From Chloroflexota bacterium (lineage in GTDB: Bacteria; Chloroflexota; Limnocylindria; Limnocylindrales; CSP1-4), in contig JADDQH010000019.1 of the NCBI GenBank assembly GCA_016781485.1, forward strand, positions 1 through 40,553: a stretch of 40,553 nucleotides of DNA. Reading direction: 5' to 3'. The notes under the pieces are model-generated. The model was not told the DNA's origin and made no database searches. It saw only the letters and a list, made by a program, of their open reading frames with translations. This document shows positions 17,394-27,290 of the stretch, piece after piece. The position numbers and the translations under genes were made by a program. Position 1 is the first letter of the stretch. The number at the start of each line of letters is the position of its first letter.

Positions 17394-17752
17394 GTGGACA
17401 TCGCGTCGATCGCCGAGAGCGCGGCCGGACTCCTCGATCTTGCGGGCATCTCGGTCATCGTGCTCGGTGCGCTGGTCGTGACGCTCGCGACGCTGGCGTC
17501 GGCCGCGACGCATCGAGACTTCCCGCTGTGGTTCCGCTCGTACCGTCGAGGTCTCGGTCGGTCGATCCTGCTCGGACTCGAGCTTCTCGTCGCTGCGGAC
17601 ATCATCCGGACGGTCGCGGTAACGCCTACGCTCGAGAACGTCGCCGTCCTGGGGTTGATCGTGCTGGTCAGGACGTTCCTCAGCTTCAGCCTGGAAGTCG
17701 AGCTCGAGGGCCGGTGGCCGTGGCGACGGGACGAGCGGGCGGATGGCAGTGA
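17394..17752 (+). CDS. DUF1622 family membrane protein (3' end uncertain)
   Basis: ISVIVLGALVVTLATLASAATHRDFPLWFRSYRRGLGRSILLGLELLVAADIIRTVAVTPTLENVAVLGLIVLVRTFLSFSLEVELEGRWPWRRD; the frame stays open to 18365, overlapping the next gene. Confidence 0.8.
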
Positions 17753-18345
17753 GAGGTGGAGGGATGATCGACGGTCCGATGAAGCAGCGGTACACCGGGG
17801 GAGGTCTGGCAGGTCGAGCGCTGCGCGGTGCAGTCGCTCGCGGGAAGCGAGCCGAGGGGCGGTCCGCGGTCGCCGACGCCGCACGCGGAGCGATCGCCGG
17901 TGTCGTCGGCACGTGGCTGATGGACCTTGTCACCACCGGCCTCCTCGAGGGCCAGAAGCCGGAAACGGCACAGCGCGAGGAAGCCGCCCGCCCGAACGGC
18001 AAGGGGTCCGTCGAGAACCTCGTCGACAGGATCGAGAGCATCTCCGGTCGCGCGTTCGACGAGAGGCAGCGAACGATGCTCACCCAGGTGATTCACTTCG
18101 GGCTCGGCGCGGGTCCGGGGGCGCTCTACGCGGCGCTTCGCCCGCACGTCCCGCTGATCGGCGCCGGACGGGGCCTGCTGTACGGCTTCCTCCTCTGGGC
18201 CGTCAACGACGAGTTCCTGAACATCGAGCTCGGGCTCGCGGCGCCATTCGGGGCCTATCCGACCGAGACGCACTGGCGGGGACTAGTGGGGCACGCGGTC
18301 CTGGGGATGGCAACGGACAGCGGGGTCGACCTGCTGGGCGGGTGA
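17743..18345 (+). CDS. YagU/DUF1440-like membrane protein
   Basis: DAARGAIAGVVGTWLMDLVTTGLLEGQKP...VIHFGLGAGPGALYAALRPHVPLIGAGRGLLYGFLLWAVNDEFLNIELGLAAPFGAYP. Confidence 0.75.
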   Translation: MAVRGGGMIDGPMKQRYTGGGLAGRALRGAVARGKRAEGRSAVADAARGAIAGVVGTWLMDLVTTGLLEGQKPETAQREEAARPNGKGSVENLVDRIESISGRAFDERQRTMLTQVIHFGLGAGPGALYAALRPHVPLIGAGRGLLYGFLLWAVNDEFLNIELGLAAPFGAYPTETHWRGLVGHAVLGMATDSGVDLLGG

Positions 18346-18361
18346 ACACCGGCGAGGTTCG

Positions 18362-18853
18362 CTAGAACGTCGTCCCGAGCGCGCCGCGAGGGTGGAGGGA
18401 CGCGTACAGCACGCCGACGACGACCCCGTAGAGGAGATGACCGACCAGGAAAGCCACCACATCGGCGCGACCCAGGTTGCGGGCGAAAGCTCCAGGAGTC
18501 GCGGCCTGCTCGGGGATCTCGCGATGGACCAGCGGCACGATCGCCAGGAACACGCCGGCGGCGACCCAGAGAACGAAGCCGCCGACGAGGCCCCATAGCC
18601 AGACGGCGCTCGACACCGCAAGGATCTCGAAAGCCCACGCGAAGAGCACCGCGATCGCCGCGCTGCCCGCGAGGTGGATGACAAGCCCGAGCACGCGCGG
18701 GTCTACCGGGGTACGCGGCAGCAGACTCCCCCACATCCGCAGGACGTCGAGCCGAAGGTCGACGCCTGCGATGCGAAGCGCCATGCGCGTGAGGGTCATC
18801 AGGAAGCCGCCGACGAGGCCGACGATAGCGGCAGGGAGGATGGCGAGAGGCAT
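18362..18853 (-). CDS. Hypothetical 4-TM membrane protein
   Basis: MPLAILPAAIVGLVGGFLMTLTRMALRIAG...LVIHLAGSAAIAVLFAWAFEIL...FLVGHLLYGVVVGVLYASLHPRG. Confidence 0.75.
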   Translation of the reverse strand: MPLAILPAAIVGLVGGFLMTLTRMALRIAGVDLRLDVLRMWGSLLPRTPVDPRVLGLVIHLAGSAAIAVLFAWAFEILAVSSAVWLWGLVGGFVLWVAAGVFLAIVPLVHREIPEQAATPGAFARNLGRADVVAFLVGHLLYGVVVGVLYASLHPRGALGTTF

Positions 18854-18872
18854 CGTTCGTCGCCAGCGCCCG

Positions 18873-21086
18873 TCAGCGGAACATGGGCGACGACCCGAAC
18901 GGGAAGAACGAGCCGACGAGCGCGCGCGCCCGCTTCGTCGCCGAGGTCGACCGGGCGTCGGGCGGCGGTTGGCGGATAACCCTCAGCCCGCCCTTCAGAC
19001 GCCCGACGCGATAGCGCGTCTTCCCGTCCTCGGTCCGTCGTACGTCGAGCACGGCGCGCGCGTCAGCGACGCGGATCCCCTCGAGCCGGACGTCGGGGAG
19101 CCACGGAGGAAGCTGCGGATCCACGATCAGTGATCGAAGAGGCGCCACCGGCCTGATGCCGAGGAGGACCTGGACGAGCAGCACGATCATGCTCGCGGAC
19201 CAGCCCTGCGGTTCGTTGCTCTTCGGGTAGACGCCCGGGTGGGGATGGCGCTCGTCGCGTGGCAGGCCGCCGAGTGCCTCCGGCAGTCGGTTCTCGACGA
19301 ACAGGTCCGTCGACGCGAAGATCCCCTCGGCAAGCCGGTGGAGCTCCTCGATGCAGCCGTAGCGGGCCAGTCCGAGCGCGATCGTCGCGTTCTCGACCGG
19401 CCATACCGTCCCGAGGTGATAGCTGAAGGGGTTGTAGGCCGGATGATCCGCGGAGAGCGTCCGGATCCCCCAGCCGCTGAACATGTCGGGCTCCATCAGC
19501 CGACGGGCGACGAGTGGTCCCTTCTGCCGGGGGACGATGCCCGTGGCGAGGAGGTGGCCGGCGTTCGACGCGATCGAGCGCACCTGTCGCTTATCGGGTC
19601 CGAGCGCCAGTGCATAGAAGCCGTCGTCGGGCATCCAGAAGGCCCGGTCGAATCGGGCCTTGAGGTCACGGGCCTTCCCAAGCAGTGATGCCGCATAGCT
19701 CCGGTCGCCGGCGAGGAAGAACGCGAACGCCGCCTGCTGGAGCCCCGCGTACCAGTAGGCCTGGATCTCGCTTGCCGCGATCGGGTTCTCGACGACCTCG
19801 CCGTGTTCGTCGACGATCCCATCCTCGGAGTCCTTCCATCCCTGGTTCTTGACGCCCTTCTCCGACCTCGTCGTGTATTCGAGGAAGCCGTCGCCGTCGA
19901 GATCGCCATACCGCTCGACCCAGTCGATCGCGCGTCGGGCCGGGCCCAGCAGCTCGCGCACAGTCGAGACGTCGTTCGTCCAGGCGAGATACTGCCCGAG
20001 CATGATGAGGAAGTCGGGCACGGTCGCCCAGTCGCCGTAGTAGCGGACGAATGGATCGAGCCCGAGGACCGAGATCGGCCCGAGCCGCGCCTGGTGGATC
20101 ATCTTGCCCGGCTCCTCGTCGAGCCAGTCGTCGATGCGCTTGCCCTGCCAGGCGGCGTTCGCCCGCAGTGAGTCGCGGAGGGGCTCCGACATCGCGAGGA
20201 GCGCCTGCCAGCCGATGGTGAGGCTGTCGCGGCCGAAGAACTGCTGGTACAGGGGAAGGCCTGCGATGGGCGTCGCCGGCCCCTCCTCGAGCCCCAGTGG
20301 CAGCGACGCGAGATCGTCCACGGCGGTCCGCCACGCGCGTGAGACCGTGGCGTTGGTCGTGACGAGCTGGGGCGCCTCGTCGCGTAGTCGGCGGCGGAGG
20401 CGTTCGAGGCGATCGGTCGGGTCGGCGCGCGCGTGGCCGGGCGCTGTGCGCCTGTGCCCGTCGAACAGCGGCTCCACCGCCAACGAGATCGTGGCCGCGT
20501 CGTGCGGACCGATCTCGAGCGGGAAGGACAGCGATCGCCCCTCGCACCGCACGCCGCCCGGTGCGCGGTCGACGCGGACGACCGCCGCCCGTCGGAGCTC
20601 CGGGTGGCGGTAGACGAACGACAACTCCCTCCGCTGCTCGTCCCACTGGACGTCGACGCCGGCCTCCTGGAGGCGCTTCCCCTGGTGCGGCTCGATGATG
20701 TCCGCGAAGTCCGCGTCGAGGTCGAGCCGCAGCTCGAGCGTCGCGACGCCGCCCTTTCGGTCGTGGTTCTCGATCCGCAGCTCCTCTCGCATCCCCTCGC
20801 CGACGACGCGAGCGACCGTGACGATGACAGTCGCGTCCGCGGTCTCGCTCGGGACGTCGAGATAGGAGAGGAACCGCGCGCCCGAGACCGGACTCGCGGA
20901 GAACGCGCGAAGCGGCGTGCCGTCCGCAGCGAGGCTGTGCCGGGAGAGGATCCTGGTGTCGTCGACGTAGACGCCTTCGGTGCCCCCGCCCGGGATCGCA
21001 CCGTGGAGGTCGGTGATCACGACGCAGCGGCCGGCGTAGATGAAGTGCTGGTCGGGGCGCGCCCGGAGCTGGGTCCGGTGGGCCAC
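18873..21086 (-). CDS. Amylo-alpha-1,6-glucosidase / glycogen debranching-type protein
   Basis: N-terminal GDE_N-like (FIYAGRCVVITDLHGAIPGGGTEGVYVDDTRILSRHSL) and (alpha/alpha)6 catalytic-like region (GLPLYQQFFGRDSLTIGWQALL...VKNQGWKDSEDGI...FWMPDDGFYALAL...NPFSYHLGTVWPVENATIALGLARYG). Confidence 0.9.
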   Translation of the reverse strand: MAHRTQLRARPDQHFIYAGRCVVITDLHGAIPGGGTEGVYVDDTRILSRHSLAADGTPLRAFSASPVSGARFLSYLDVPSETADATVIVTVARVVGEGMREELRIENHDRKGGVATLELRLDLDADFADIIEPHQGKRLQEAGVDVQWDEQRRELSFVYRHPELRRAAVVRVDRAPGGVRCEGRSLSFPLEIGPHDAATISLAVEPLFDGHRRTAPGHARADPTDRLERLRRRLRDEAPQLVTTNATVSRAWRTAVDDLASLPLGLEEGPATPIAGLPLYQQFFGRDSLTIGWQALLAMSEPLRDSLRANAAWQGKRIDDWLDEEPGKMIHQARLGPISVLGLDPFVRYYGDWATVPDFLIMLGQYLAWTNDVSTVRELLGPARRAIDWVERYGDLDGDGFLEYTTRSEKGVKNQGWKDSEDGIVDEHGEVVENPIAASEIQAYWYAGLQQAAFAFFLAGDRSYAASLLGKARDLKARFDRAFWMPDDGFYALALGPDKRQVRSIASNAGHLLATGIVPRQKGPLVARRLMEPDMFSGWGIRTLSADHPAYNPFSYHLGTVWPVENATIALGLARYGCIEELHRLAEGIFASTDLFVENRLPEALGGLPRDERHPHPGVYPKSNEPQGWSASMIVLLVQVLLGIRPVAPLRSLIVDPQLPPWLPDVRLEGIRVADARAVLDVRRTEDGKTRYRVGRLKGGLRVIRQPPPDARSTSATKRARALVGSFFPFGSSPMFR

Positions 21087-21088
21087 TC

Positions 21089-22096
21089 CTAGCGACCGAT
21101 GCGCCGGACGAGCGCGAGGGTCCCGACGATCGCGGTCGCGGTCAGTGCGCGCTTCCGGTTCGGGTGCAGGGCGAGATGGCGCGTGTAGAGGCTCTCCGAC
21201 TTAGAGCCACCGCCGAAGTCACCGGTCGTCGCCCCCGTTCCCGGGAGCGGCCCGAAGAGGTTGTCGACGCCGTCGTCGGGCTGGTCGGTCCGCTGCTGCT
21301 GGAACATCCGCCCGCCCTGGACCATGTACCGATCCGCGAGGGATGGGCTCAGCCGCTCGATGAGCGTCAGGGCCTTCCCGCTGCCGCCGACGACCACCTC
21401 CCGGCGCGGGTGCTCGGCGACGAACACGATCGCCTCCGCGACGACCCGTGGTTCGTAGACGGGAGGGATCGGCTGCGGCTTGACGCCGAGCTTCGAGCGC
21501 GCGTGCGTGAAGAGCGGCGTGTTGATCGAGGAGGGAAGGATGAGGGTGACCTGGATACCGCTCCGCTCGTGCTCGAGCTCCATCCGGAGCGAGTCGGTGA
21601 ATCCCTTGATGCCGTGTTTCGCGGCCACGTACGGCGCCTGGAGCGGGACGCCGCGGCGCGCCTCCGCGGAGGCGACGTTGACGATCGTCCCTTCGCGCTG
21701 GCGGCGCATGTGCGGGAGCGCCGCCTTCATGCCGTGGATCTGCCCCATCAGGTCGACCTGGATGATCCGTGCGATCTCCTCGACGGTCGTCTGCTCGACC
21801 GACGCGTACGCGCTGACCGCCGCGTTGTTGACCCACGTGTCGATCCGACCGAACCGCTCGACGGCTTCCTGAGCGAGCCGCTCGACCTCGTCCCAGCCGG
21901 CTACATCGGTCGGGACGACGTGCGGGCGGCCGCCGCTTCGCTCGGCCTCGTTCGACACCTCCTCGAGCGCCTCTCGGTTCCGCGCCGCGAGCACGACGGC
22001 GGAGCGTCGTCGGGAGAACTCGAGGGCGGTCTCGCGGCCGATCCCGGACGACGCCCCCGTGATGACGACGACCTGTTCGTCCAGCGGCCTCGGCAT
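21089..22096 (-). CDS. SDR family oxidoreductase
   Basis: MPRPLDEQVVVITGASSGIGRETALEFSRRRSAVVLAARN...VNNAAVSAYASVEQTT...YVAAKHGIKGFTDSLRMEL; GGAGGAG upstream of ATG 22096. Confidence 0.92.
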   Translation of the reverse strand: MPRPLDEQVVVITGASSGIGRETALEFSRRRSAVVLAARNREALEEVSNEAERSGGRPHVVPTDVAGWDEVERLAQEAVERFGRIDTWVNNAAVSAYASVEQTTVEEIARIIQVDLMGQIHGMKAALPHMRRQREGTIVNVASAEARRGVPLQAPYVAAKHGIKGFTDSLRMELEHERSGIQVTLILPSSINTPLFTHARSKLGVKPQPIPPVYEPRVVAEAIVFVAEHPRREVVVGGSGKALTLIERLSPSLADRYMVQGGRMFQQQRTDQPDDGVDNLFGPLPGTGATTGDFGGGSKSESLYTRHLALHPNRKRALTATAIVGTLALVRRIGR

Positions 22097-22109
22097 GTCT
22101 CCTCCTCGC

Positions 22110-23729
22110 TCAAGCCGCTCCGGCGGCCCGTCTCGTGAATTCACCGGTTCGTGCCCGGTTCACGATGTAGTCGGCGGTTCGGGCCGCGATCGCCTGGATC
22201 GTGAGGCTCGGGTTCGAGGCCGAGCTCGTGACGAACACCGAGCCGTCGCACACGAACAGGTTCGGCACGTCCCATGTCCGGCACCACTGGTCGACGACGC
22301 TCGTCGTCGCGTCGTCGCCCATCCGGCACGCGCCCATGAGGTGGGAGGTGTCCTCCGCCTCCCAGGTGACCTCGGCGCCGGCGGCCTCGAGGATCTCGCG
22401 CTCCCGATCGGCCCCCGCCCGGAACAGCCTCCGGTCGTTCTCCCCCCACCCGAACGTGACCCGCGCGACCGCGAGCCCGTGGTCGTCCTTCTCGTCGGGG
22501 TCGAGCGTCACCGTGTTCTCGTCGTCGGGCAGGCACTCCCCGACGAGCCCGAGCGCGGCGTAGTGGTTGTAGTCGAACATCAGCTCGCGCAGCTCCCGCC
22601 CCCAGAGCCCGAGCCCGGACGCGACCTGCTTCGCGAACGCGATCGGGAACGGCCCGATCGGCTCGATCGTGAAGCCGCGCACGTAGTCGTTCCGGTCATC
22701 CGTCTCGTAGAAGTCCTGCGTCAGGGCGAGCGTCGGCGGCCCCTTGTACTGGTAGACGATCTCCGGGAACCGACCATGGACGATGTTGGCCGAGTGGACC
22801 ATCAACCCCTTCCCGACGAGCCCGCTCGAGTTCGCAAGGCCGTCGGGGTGGCCGCGCTGCGCGGAGGCCAGGAGAAGTCGCGGCGTTTCGACGGAGTAAC
22901 AGGACAAGATCACGAGCTCCGCCGCCTGCTCCTCCTCGACGACGTGCCCGTCCGCGAGACGCCGAAGGTACGTGACGCTTCGCGCTCGGCCATCGGGCCC
23001 GACGTTCACGCGCGTGGCCATGCACTCGGCGCGGATCTCCGCTCCCGCCGCGATCGCCCTCGGGATGTACGTCACAAGCGTGCTGCTCTTCGCGTTCGTG
23101 GAACAGCCGTAGATGCAGAACCCGCGGTAGACGCAGGGCGGCCGATCGCCCTTCCGTGCCGAGATCGTGGCGATCGGTGCAGGAGCCCAGCGGATGCCGA
23201 GTCGATCGCAGCCGCGTGCGAAGAGCTGGGCGACGGAGTTGAGAGGGTGTTCGCGATACGGGTAGGGGCCGCGGCGATGCGGCGACCACGGCCACCGGAC
23301 CGGCCCCGATATCCCCAGCTCCGTCTCGACCCGCTCGTAGTACGGCTCCAGGTCCTCGTACCGGATCGGCCAATCGTGCGCGACGCCACCGAGTGTGCCG
23401 ACCATGAAGTCGCTCTCGTGCATCCGCAGCGCGACCATGCTGTAGTGGACGGTGCTGCCGCCGACGCCCTTGCCGGTGACGTTCGCGCCGAGCTCGATCG
23501 GGTCCCGTCCGGTCGTCACGCGCGGGTCGGTCCAGTACAGCTGCTCCGCCCCGCGCTCGTCGGACACGAAGTCGCGTTCGGGCACCCAGTGCGGCCCGGC
23601 CTCGAGGACGACGACCGTGAAGCCGGCCTCCGCCAGTTCCTTCGCGAGCACGCCGCCGGCGGCGCCTGCGCCGATGATCAGGACGTCCGCGGGCGTGTGA
23701 CGGCGCGGAACGTTTCGTTGGCCGTCCAT
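22110..23729 (-). CDS. GMC family oxidoreductase (gluconate 2-dehydrogenase flavoprotein-like)
   Basis: ADVLIIGAGAAGGVLAKELAEAGFTVVVLEAGP...GKGVGGSTVHYSM...HLMGACRMGDDATTSVVDQWCRTWDVPNLFVCDGSVFVTSSASNPSLTIQAIAARTADYI. Confidence 0.93.
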   Translation of the reverse strand: MDGQRNVPRRHTPADVLIIGAGAAGGVLAKELAEAGFTVVVLEAGPHWVPERDFVSDERGAEQLYWTDPRVTTGRDPIELGANVTGKGVGGSTVHYSMVALRMHESDFMVGTLGGVAHDWPIRYEDLEPYYERVETELGISGPVRWPWSPHRRGPYPYREHPLNSVAQLFARGCDRLGIRWAPAPIATISARKGDRPPCVYRGFCIYGCSTNAKSSTLVTYIPRAIAAGAEIRAECMATRVNVGPDGRARSVTYLRRLADGHVVEEEQAAELVILSCYSVETPRLLLASAQRGHPDGLANSSGLVGKGLMVHSANIVHGRFPEIVYQYKGPPTLALTQDFYETDDRNDYVRGFTIEPIGPFPIAFAKQVASGLGLWGRELRELMFDYNHYAALGLVGECLPDDENTVTLDPDEKDDHGLAVARVTFGWGENDRRLFRAGADREREILEAAGAEVTWEAEDTSHLMGACRMGDDATTSVVDQWCRTWDVPNLFVCDGSVFVTSSASNPSLTIQAIAARTADYIVNRARTGEFTRRAAGAA

Positions 23730-24493
23730 CAATGGGTCGGAACGTCTCCACCGCCGGAGCCGCCCGGCGCCCGGCGGACGATCTCCACCGACGAACGAGG
23801 GATCGACTCCTCGGCTTCCCACGGGTCTCGCCTGCCGAGGTCGAGGCGCATGTGTCCTCGCGGCGACGAGGGGCCATTGAAGCCGATCTCGGCCCACGCG
23901 AGAGGGTGGGCGTAGTAGGCAGAGATGACGTCGTTCATCAGTCTTCGGACGAAGCGGTCGACCGCGAGCCCCTCCCACGCCTCCACCCGCACCCGTCCCT
24001 GGGCGATCTCGCCGAGGAGCGCGTCCCGCTGCTCGTCGGAGAGCTCGAGGAACGAAGCGTGACGGACCTCGACGGCGGTCCGGTCCAAGGCCGCGAGCCC
24101 GCGCCGGTATGCCTCGCGGTCGTCCGGCATGTCCTCGTAGCGGTACCCGTCGCCCCGGCCTTCGTGGAGACGAGCGTCGATCCAGGGCGCGATCGGGACC
24201 CGCTCCGAGGGTAGGCGGTCGTCCTGCGGCAGCAGCCGGGCGCAGATGGCCTCCAGGAGCCGTGCCTCGGACGGCGCAAAGAACCGGTACGGGGGGACGT
24301 CGTGGACACGCTGGAGGACGAGACGTCGCGTCTTCTCATCCCAGTCGTGCGCCCACTTGTCCTCCGCGGCGACGTCGAAGGACGGGTACGGGCTTCCGGG
24401 AGCACCGCCGCCGGGACGGCTCCCGACCTCGAGCCGACGCCGGTCGCTGCCGCGCCTCGGCACGCGCGGGAGCGGTGGGAGCCTGATCCTCAT
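23729..24493 (-). CDS. Gluconate 2-dehydrogenase subunit 3-like protein
   Basis: YRFFAPSEARLLEAICARLLPQDDRLPSERVPIAPWIDARLHEGRGDGYRYEDMPDDREAYRRGLAALD...FVRRLMNDVISAYYAHPLAWAEIGFNGPSSPRGHM; ATGA overlap with GMC gene. Confidence 0.88.
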   Translation of the reverse strand: MRIRLPPLPRVPRRGSDRRRLEVGSRPGGGAPGSPYPSFDVAAEDKWAHDWDEKTRRLVLQRVHDVPPYRFFAPSEARLLEAICARLLPQDDRLPSERVPIAPWIDARLHEGRGDGYRYEDMPDDREAYRRGLAALDRTAVEVRHASFLELSDEQRDALLGEIAQGRVRVEAWEGLAVDRFVRRLMNDVISAYYAHPLAWAEIGFNGPSSPRGHMRLDLGRRDPWEAEESIPRSSVEIVRRAPGGSGGGDVPTH

Positions 24494-25344
24494 CGCCGAT
24501 CGTCGAAGACGGAGGCGAGCAGACCCAGCACCCCCTGCCCGGCCAGCTGGAGCGGCGCGACCACCGGCGCGCCGTAGAAATAGTTCTGCCAGCTGATGCC
24601 CCCGGTCCGCCGGATGATGTTGCGGACGTGGAAACCGAAACCGACGAGCCCGGCGAACGTCGCCACCGCCGACGCGGCGCCCTCGACCCGCCGGGCGCCG
24701 CCGATGCGCGCGATCGCGCCGACGTGCGCCGCGCCGAGGACGGGGCTGAGCACGACCGGGACCCACATCACTCGGTTGTAGAACCCACCCATCCAGTGGC
24801 TCGCGCCCGCTTCCAGGAGCAGCAGGAGATAAGCACCGGAGTCGACGAGACGGGCTGCGAGCACGAGACGTTCGCGCTCACCCCGTGACGGTGGGCTCGA
24901 CGCGAGCGCGCCGACGAGCCCAAAGAGGGCGACCTGGACGGGCGCGGGCCATGGGGGCCCGGTCGTCGAGTTGTAGGTCCAGTTCGAGAAGCCCCCCATC
25001 TGCCGCCGGATGCCGCGGAAGTGGAATAGCGTTCCGACGGCGCCGATCGCGGTCATCGCCCAGGCCAGCGGGCGGAACAGCGCGCGAGAGCGCCGGTCGT
25101 CGCGGGTGAGCGTGCTCAGGGCACCTCCGACGAAGACGACCGGAAGGACGGTCACAGGGACCCACATCGGCCGTGACTGGAAGCTGCCGCGGAAATGGAG
25201 CACGGCGATCTCGAGCCACGTCGGCGGCACTGCTCCTGCGACAGCGAGCCGGAGCAGTCGCGGGAGCCCCACCTGCTCGAGGACGCGCTCGAGCGCGCGC
25301 GGTGGTCGCTCGCGGGCCGGCCCGAGTCGGCGGAAGACGGTCAC
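24490..25344 (-). CDS. Hypothetical multi-TM membrane protein of the GMC operon
   Basis: GTG start at 25344 (VTVFRRLGPARERPPRALERVLEQVG...), several TM segments and repeated GG(F/I)xNW/WQNYxYG(A/P) blocks: RRQMGGFSNWTYNSTTGPPWPAPVQVALFGLVG / RRTGGISWQNYFYGAPVVAPLQLAGQGVLG. Confidence 0.75.
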   Translation of the reverse strand: MTVFRRLGPARERPPRALERVLEQVGLPRLLRLAVAGAVPPTWLEIAVLHFRGSFQSRPMWVPVTVLPVVFVGGALSTLTRDDRRSRALFRPLAWAMTAIGAVGTLFHFRGIRRQMGGFSNWTYNSTTGPPWPAPVQVALFGLVGALASSPPSRGERERLVLAARLVDSGAYLLLLLEAGASHWMGGFYNRVMWVPVVLSPVLGAAHVGAIARIGGARRVEGAASAVATFAGLVGFGFHVRNIIRRTGGISWQNYFYGAPVVAPLQLAGQGVLGLLASVFDDRR

Positions 25345-27230
25345 CGATCGACGTCCTCGCGGCCAGCGTCCACTTCGCGGGCGCGTCCGTCCCCGCCCGA
25401 CCTCGCGTCGCCGCGATCGAGGAGGTCGGAGACCGCCTCCTTCACGCGCGCAGCCGCAGCCGCAGGGCTCGCGGCGAAGCCCGCTTCGGCGACGGCGTCG
25501 CGGAACAGCGTGAGCCCGATCCGCTCTCGATTCGGCTCTCCCCGGGCGAGGGCCTGCGCCATGTGGAGCGCCTGGTCCGGCTGGATCTTCGGCGGCATCG
25601 GCGGCTCGTACGGATCGACGACGGCCTCGACGAGGACGGGCCCCTCCGCTGCGATCGCGTCCGCGAGCTGGTCCCGGCAGCGCTGGGCCTCCTCTATCCG
25701 GATCCCGCGTCCCCCGCAGGCCTCCGCGAACTTCACGAGATCGATCGGAGACAGGTCGACGCCGTACTCGGGGTTGCCGAGGAAGACCATCTGCTCCCAC
25801 TTGATCATCCCCAGCGTGTCGTTCCGGATGACGACGACTTTCACCGGCAGTCGCTCCTGGACGCACGCGGCGAACTCGGCCATGAGCATCTGGAAGCCGC
25901 CGTCGCCGACGAACGCGACGCACTGGCGGTCGGGATACGCGACCTGCGCGCCGATCGCGTACGGGAACCCGTTGGCCATCGTGGCGAGGTTCCCGCTGAG
26001 CGAGAAGCGCTGACCTCGTCGGATCTGGATGTGGCGCGCGGCCCAGGTCGCGATCGTCCCGGAGTCGGAGGTGACGATCGCCTCGTCGTCGAGCAGCTGC
26101 CCGAGCTCCCACGCCACGACCTGCGGCTTCATCGGCGAGTCGCCGCGCGTCCCCTGCGCCTCCATGAGCTCCCACCAATCGCGCATCCCCCGCTGCGCCT
26201 GCTCGAGGAACGAGCGGTCCTCGTTCTTCGGGAGGAGCGGCAGGAGCGCACGGAGCGTCGCCGGCGCGTCGCCGACGAGCCCGACGTCCACCGGGTAGCG
26301 AAGGCCGATACGGACCGGGTCCGAATCGATCTGGACGGCCTGCGCCTGGTCCGGCTTGGGGTAGTAGTCCATGTACGGGAAGGAGCTGCCGACGATGAGA
26401 AGCGCGTCACACGCCTCGAGCGCGTCGACGGACGGCCGGGTCCCGAGCAGCCCGCTCCCTCCGGTCGTATACGGACTGTCGTCCGGCACGATGTCCTTTC
26501 CGAGGAGCGGCTTGACGATCGGCGCGCCGAGTCGCTCCGCGACCTCCTCCAGCAGCTCACCCGCGCCACGCGCGCCGTTCCCGGCAAGGATGACGACCTT
26601 CTTCTTGCCGGCGAAGGTCGCGGCCGCGCGTTCCAGATCGCGCTGGACCGGGACGTGGATCGGGCGGGCGAGCTCGAGCGAGCTGTGCCCCTCGATGTTC
26701 TTCTTCGACCGCTCGCCGGACCCGGCGTCAGCCTCCTGGAGATCGAGCGGGAACGTGATGTGCGAGACGGTCCGGCGGGTGAGGGCCGTGCGCACTGCGA
26801 GGTCGACGAGGTTGACGACGTGCGCCGGCCCCATGACGCGCTGGTTGAAGGCGGCCACGTCCTCGAACAGGTAGTCCGTGTTGACGTCCTGCTGGTAGTG
26901 CGTCCCGATGAGGTCGTGGTAGGTCATCCCGGTGATCGCGAGAACGGGGGCGCCGTCGAGCTTCGCGTCGTAGAGACCGTTCAGGAGGTGGATCGCGCCC
27001 GGACCCGACGTCGCGAGACAGACGCCGAGGCGCCCGGTGAACTTCGCGTACCCGCACGCCGCGAATGCCGCCGACTCCTCGTGACGGACGTGGACGAACC
27101 GGACGCGGTCGCTCGCCTTCCGGAGCGCTTCCATGATCCCGTTGATGCCGTCGCCGGGAAGCCCGAAGACCGTGTCGACGCCCCAGTCGACGAGCCGCTC
27201 CACGAGGACATCAGCCGCCGTTCGTGCCAT
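25341..27230 (-). CDS. Thiamine pyrophosphate-dependent enzyme (PoxB/acetolactate synthase-like)
   Basis: LVDWGVDTVFGLPGDGINGIMEALRKASDRVRFVHVRHEESAAFAACGYAKFTGRLGVCLATSGPGAIHLLNGLYDAKLDGAPVLAITG; VAFVGDGGFQMLMAEFAACVQERLPVKVVVIRNDTLG. Confidence 0.93.
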   Translation of the reverse strand: MARTAADVLVERLVDWGVDTVFGLPGDGINGIMEALRKASDRVRFVHVRHEESAAFAACGYAKFTGRLGVCLATSGPGAIHLLNGLYDAKLDGAPVLAITGMTYHDLIGTHYQQDVNTDYLFEDVAAFNQRVMGPAHVVNLVDLAVRTALTRRTVSHITFPLDLQEADAGSGERSKKNIEGHSSLELARPIHVPVQRDLERAAATFAGKKKVVILAGNGARGAGELLEEVAERLGAPIVKPLLGKDIVPDDSPYTTGGSGLLGTRPSVDALEACDALLIVGSSFPYMDYYPKPDQAQAVQIDSDPVRIGLRYPVDVGLVGDAPATLRALLPLLPKNEDRSFLEQAQRGMRDWWELMEAQGTRGDSPMKPQVVAWELGQLLDDEAIVTSDSGTIATWAARHIQIRRGQRFSLSGNLATMANGFPYAIGAQVAYPDRQCVAFVGDGGFQMLMAEFAACVQERLPVKVVVIRNDTLGMIKWEQMVFLGNPEYGVDLSPIDLVKFAEACGGRGIRIEEAQRCRDQLADAIAAEGPVLVEAVVDPYEPPMPPKIQPDQALHMAQALARGEPNRERIGLTLFRDAVAEAGFAASPAAAAARVKEAVSDLLDRGDARSGGDGRAREVDAGREDVDR

Positions 27231-27290
27231 CTACCTCACCTCCTGCGGTCGTCTTTCGTGCCTTCGGCAATGTCGTCGCGTCGGGGGCTG

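Noticed and set aside
22059-23915. 618-aa ORF on + strand
   Set aside because: Antisense of the GMC oxidoreductase; compositionally a shadow frame.
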